NCBI GenBank assembly: GCA_902496345.1
Contig: CABVAP010000048.1
Span: forward strand, 1-15,353
Origin: an uncultured Eubacteriales bacterium
GTDB lineage: Bacteria; Bacillota; Clostridia; Lachnospirales; CAG-274
DNA: 15,353 bases
Reading direction: 5' to 3'
Shown: piece by piece, positions 14,301 through 15,353 of the stretch
Position numbering within the stretch: position 1 is the first letter of the stretch
Layout: each line of letters begins with the position of its first letter
Made by a program: the position numbers and the translations under genes
The notes under the pieces: generated by a model
What the model saw: the letters and a program-made list of their open reading frames with translations, nothing else
What the model was told of the DNA's origin: nothing
Database searches by the model: none

Positions 14301-15212
14301 ATGGTTGACCCAAAAGTTGTTGAGCTTAGCATATACAACGGTATCCCTCACTTACTTATACCTGTTGTTACTGAACCGGAAAAAGCTGCCGGTGCTTTGA
14401 ACTGGGCTGTTTCTGAAATGATGAACCGTTATGAACTTTTTGCAAAAACAAATTCACGTAACCTTGTCGGTTACAACAATTATTGTGTTGAACACGGACT
14501 TGAAAAAATTCCACAAATTATAATTATCATTGACGAACTTGCCGACCTTATGATGGTCGCATCTAAAGAAGTTGAGGCGTCTATTTGCCGACTTGCACAG
14601 CTCGCAAGAGCTGCCGGCATTCACCTTATAATTGCAACACAAAGACCGTCTGTTGACGTTATCACAGGTCTTATCAAAGCTAATATACCTTCTCGTATTG
14701 CTTTTGCTGTTTCTTCAGCAACCGACTCCCGTACTATTCTTGATATGGGTGGTGCTGAAAAACTTCTTGGTATGGGCGATATGCTCTTTAAATCTGTTTC
14801 TGTTGACTCCGACAAGCCTGTTCGTATTCAAGGTGCTTTTATATCTGATAAAGATGTCGAAAGAATTGTTGAATTTATCAAAGAAAATAATCCTTTCACA
14901 TACGATGAAAGCCTTATTGAAAAAATTACAAGCACAACTGCCGGAGGAAAAGAAGACTCTGACAAAGGTTCTGACGATTCTGACGAACTCATTGATGAGG
15001 CGATTGAGTTTGTTGTTAGAAAAGGTAGTGCATCTGGCTCTATGTTACAGCGAAAATTCAAAATTGGCTATAACAGAGCTGCAAGAATTATGGACGAACT
15101 TGCCGACAGAGGAATTATTGGTCCAGAAACAGGAAACAGCAAGCCTAGGGCTGTCCTTATGAACAGATATGAGTTTGAGGACTATATGCAAAGAAGAAGT
15201 GAATATATTTAA
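11316..15212 (+). CDS. ftsK: DNA translocase FtsK/SpoIIIE with unusually long acidic linker
   Basis: This membrane-anchored hexameric ATPase pumps chromosomal DNA through the closing septum during division or sporulation. About 1298 residues from GTG 11316, chosen because AGGGG (11304-11308) lies 7 bases upstream and the promoter ends at 11257. Order: four or more membrane segments within about 22-175; a linker of about 625 residues (195-820), very acidic and Asn-rich; the motor alpha/beta domains with Walker A G-R-T-G-S-G-K-S (966-973) and Walker B ending in I-I-D-E (D1073, E1074), followed by the A-T-Q-R-P-S motif; and the winged-helix gamma domain from about 1225, which reads polar DNA sequences. 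Bacillus SpoIIIE is about 790 residues, so the excess is nearly all linker. Motor and gamma domains look intact. It appears to be a single-gene unit. Confidence 0.95.
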   Translation: MGAKKIDDDVQKIDRQRSLRPEVISIIVIGICFLVIISVFSGNGQNSADFSQNVIGFLGGLTCWLLKGLFGIGAYVLPFGIIALCVSTFFSETRKIKLSKIIMSSILFFILISFMHIVGGNLELSAVDCFKNGGISNGGFIGCVVGYVLCSVIGQIGTCILFVLLAIILAVMITGKSFMEFLRNCYFKLKDSFEKDDIFIVDDDSDDLDFDEESENEQDNQNDVGDVSDIKKKTKDPDSQKKNYEIEAEQKQSYNTEKEPERNYVLEKKWGSNAKKNNFENIKVDPERRVIERNGRILSINIPKNREKNNKGGISLFTDEINWKNDKITIKTTGVPDFLKRKKNKVWNSNQDIHNAKRYESTNISDGSDIIINGLVDNTNGYQNNEQSTILPIPQNYTSVEQNHFEEYGNKSMLNNGFGYNNQDENLSLNNEFGYSDESPKYSLNNNFDYNNQVDKPLSNNGFNYIAENKKSKNSRYDSPEFKEKIIENLKERYKDENYDEHSDYSDDDFCEDGSIKIEYDFGHNRYNDADIENYDNNDANDVIDVNNEFNDDIEDYDYDDTVDDDVIEFSSIATDDTDEEIDENDDFENLEETENFGESEFFDKTIEDNEVLTSAEDDNNIDNGDFSDDYKDFISYVDDSNDDENLAQAVSDYFNGDNGFFTKPEHIETEKSDFSSHSKNNHDEYTQQEKVAINALKDINNVSRPAEPIKQGNLSEAHRSNESTRHANLSDTHRPKTFDNVAEHREFRKENISAERHQPNQNLTSEREQNIQRVQRENIHSDKADEPQIFQAEKQNLVNENQAEKEVPKKEYVFPPISYLEKNPVVPSQSSREEIIENSNILVRTLKSFNVDAKVIEISKGPTVTRYELSPAEGIKVSKILGLADNLAMSLAAKSIRIEAPIPGKAAVGIEIPNKEVTSVYLSEVICDPAFQNFKSKVAFGLGKDITGNVIVADIAKMPHMLIAGRTGSGKSVCINTLIASILYKSTPEEVKLIMVDPKVVELSIYNGIPHLLIPVVTEPEKAAGALNWAVSEMMNRYELFAKTNSRNLVGYNNYCVEHGLEKIPQIIIIIDELADLMMVASKEVEASICRLAQLARAAGIHLIIATQRPSVDVITGLIKANIPSRIAFAVSSATDSRTILDMGGAEKLLGMGDMLFKSVSVDSDKPVRIQGAFISDKDVERIVEFIKENNPFTYDESLIEKITSTTAGGKEDSDKGSDDSDELIDEAIEFVVRKGSASGSMLQRKFKIGYNRAARIMDELADRGIIGPETGNSKPRAVLMNRYEFEDYMQRRSEYI
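12006..12145 (+). other. Four long A homopolymers inside ftsK
   Basis: Within 140 bases of the linker-coding part lie A10 (12006-12015), A10 (12034-12043), A8 (12115-12122) and A9 (12137-12145). Runs of nine or more A are known sites of polymerase slippage. At the first run, one added A gives an immediate TAA, and one lost A gives a TAG some 13 codons further on, so either slip would leave only the membrane domain and about 235-250 residues. Confidence 0.7.
12555..12731 (+). repeat. Imperfect 15-residue tandem repeat in the FtsK linker
   Basis: Four adjacent units encode L-N-N-x-F-(G/D/N)-Y followed by a polar tail (12555-12599, 12600-12644, 12645-12686, 12687-12731; residues about 414-472). 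The third and fourth units vary by a residue. The units differ at the base level as well as in sequence, so they are old rather than fresh duplications. Confidence 0.7.
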
Positions 15213-15227
15213 ACTATATATATTTCA

Positions 15228-15301
15228 GACTGTCGATAAAGTCGACAGCTTTGCAAAAAATCAACGATTTTTTGCAAATTAAACTAGATGAGAAAACAAC
15301 T
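15228..15301 (+). repeat. R2 intergenic hairpin repeat, copy B
   Basis: Begins 15 bases past the ftsK stop. CTGTCGA (15230-15236) pairs with TCGACAG (15242-15248) around TAAAG. Next comes a perfect 13-bp stem, TTTGCAAAAAATC (15250-15262) with GATTTTTTGCAAA (15266-15278), around AAC. CTAGATGA (15284-15291) follows, as in copy A at 8164-8236. It probably also ends the ftsK transcript, though no clean T run follows the stems. Confidence 0.6.
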
Positions 15302-15345
15302 GTTTCTTCGCACAAGGCTTTTAAGCCCTTGAAACAGCTGTTTTC
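15292..15345. repeat. Long inverted repeat after ftsK
   Basis: GAAAACAACTGTTTC (15292-15306) and GAAACAGCTGTTTTC (15331-15345) pair over 15 positions with one mismatch. The enclosed 24 bases contain GGCTT (15316-15320) and AAGCC (15323-15327), a smaller stem. It follows directly on R2 copy B and reaches almost to the window edge, so the full element may continue outside. Confidence 0.65.
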
Positions 15346-15353
15346 CTCAGCGA

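Noticed and set aside
1..15353. Mobile island, prophage, CRISPR or defence system
   Set aside because: No integrase, transposase, phage, toxin-antitoxin or regularly spaced repeats were seen; the genes are mostly core functions with uniform composition.

Overview
The window reads as ordinary chromosome from a low-GC (about one third G+C) Gram-positive bacterium, most likely one of the Clostridia. This rests on AT-rich coding, strong AGGAGG-type ribosome binding sites, near-consensus sigma-A promoters, frequent TTG/GTG starts, secreted copper-amine-oxidase-N 'stalk' protein architecture and a SpoIIIE/FtsK translocase. I cannot name the species. There is no rRNA, tRNA, CRISPR array, transposase or phage gene, and no gene-free stretch longer than about 300 bases.

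Layout. Positions 1-2784 are read leftward: an XRE-type repressor (127-528) with its own promoter and a strong terminator, purE (677-1201), and an unrecognised secreted protein (1264-2784) with its own promoter. A compact divergent promoter pair (2852-2926) separates this from the rightward genes. These are recX with a kinesin-light-chain-like TPR protein (3033-5014, 1-base overlap), a secreted stalk-domain protein (5164-6096) behind a promoter embraced by a perfect inverted repeat, rimO and pgsA (6254-8153, overlapping), cinA (8339-9562), a MATE transporter (9786-11183) and a very long ftsK/spoIIIE (11316-15212).

How the genes work together. Most are housekeeping: purine synthesis (PurE), control of recombination (RecX), ribosomal protein S12 modification (RimO), phosphatidylglycerol synthesis (PgsA), nucleotide repair/recycling (CinA), drug/metabolite export (MATE) and chromosome segregation (FtsK). 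They do not form one pathway. I see no convincing undescribed multi-gene system. The parts most worth a second look are non-coding: two families of short hairpin-forming repeats between genes (R1 at 4-57 and 9693-9743 with a relative at 6172-6210; R2 at 8164-8236 and 15228-15301), a stack of three hairpins after ftsK, and the candidate operator at 5071-5112. In coding sequence they are the roughly 625-residue FtsK linker, with four A8-A10 runs and a 15-residue tandem repeat, and the unassigned secreted protein.

Start sites were re-chosen from ribosome-binding-site position for several genes (XRE 528, secreted protein 2784, recX 3033, pgsA 7593, MATE 9786, ftsK 11316), so these are shorter than the longest open frames.
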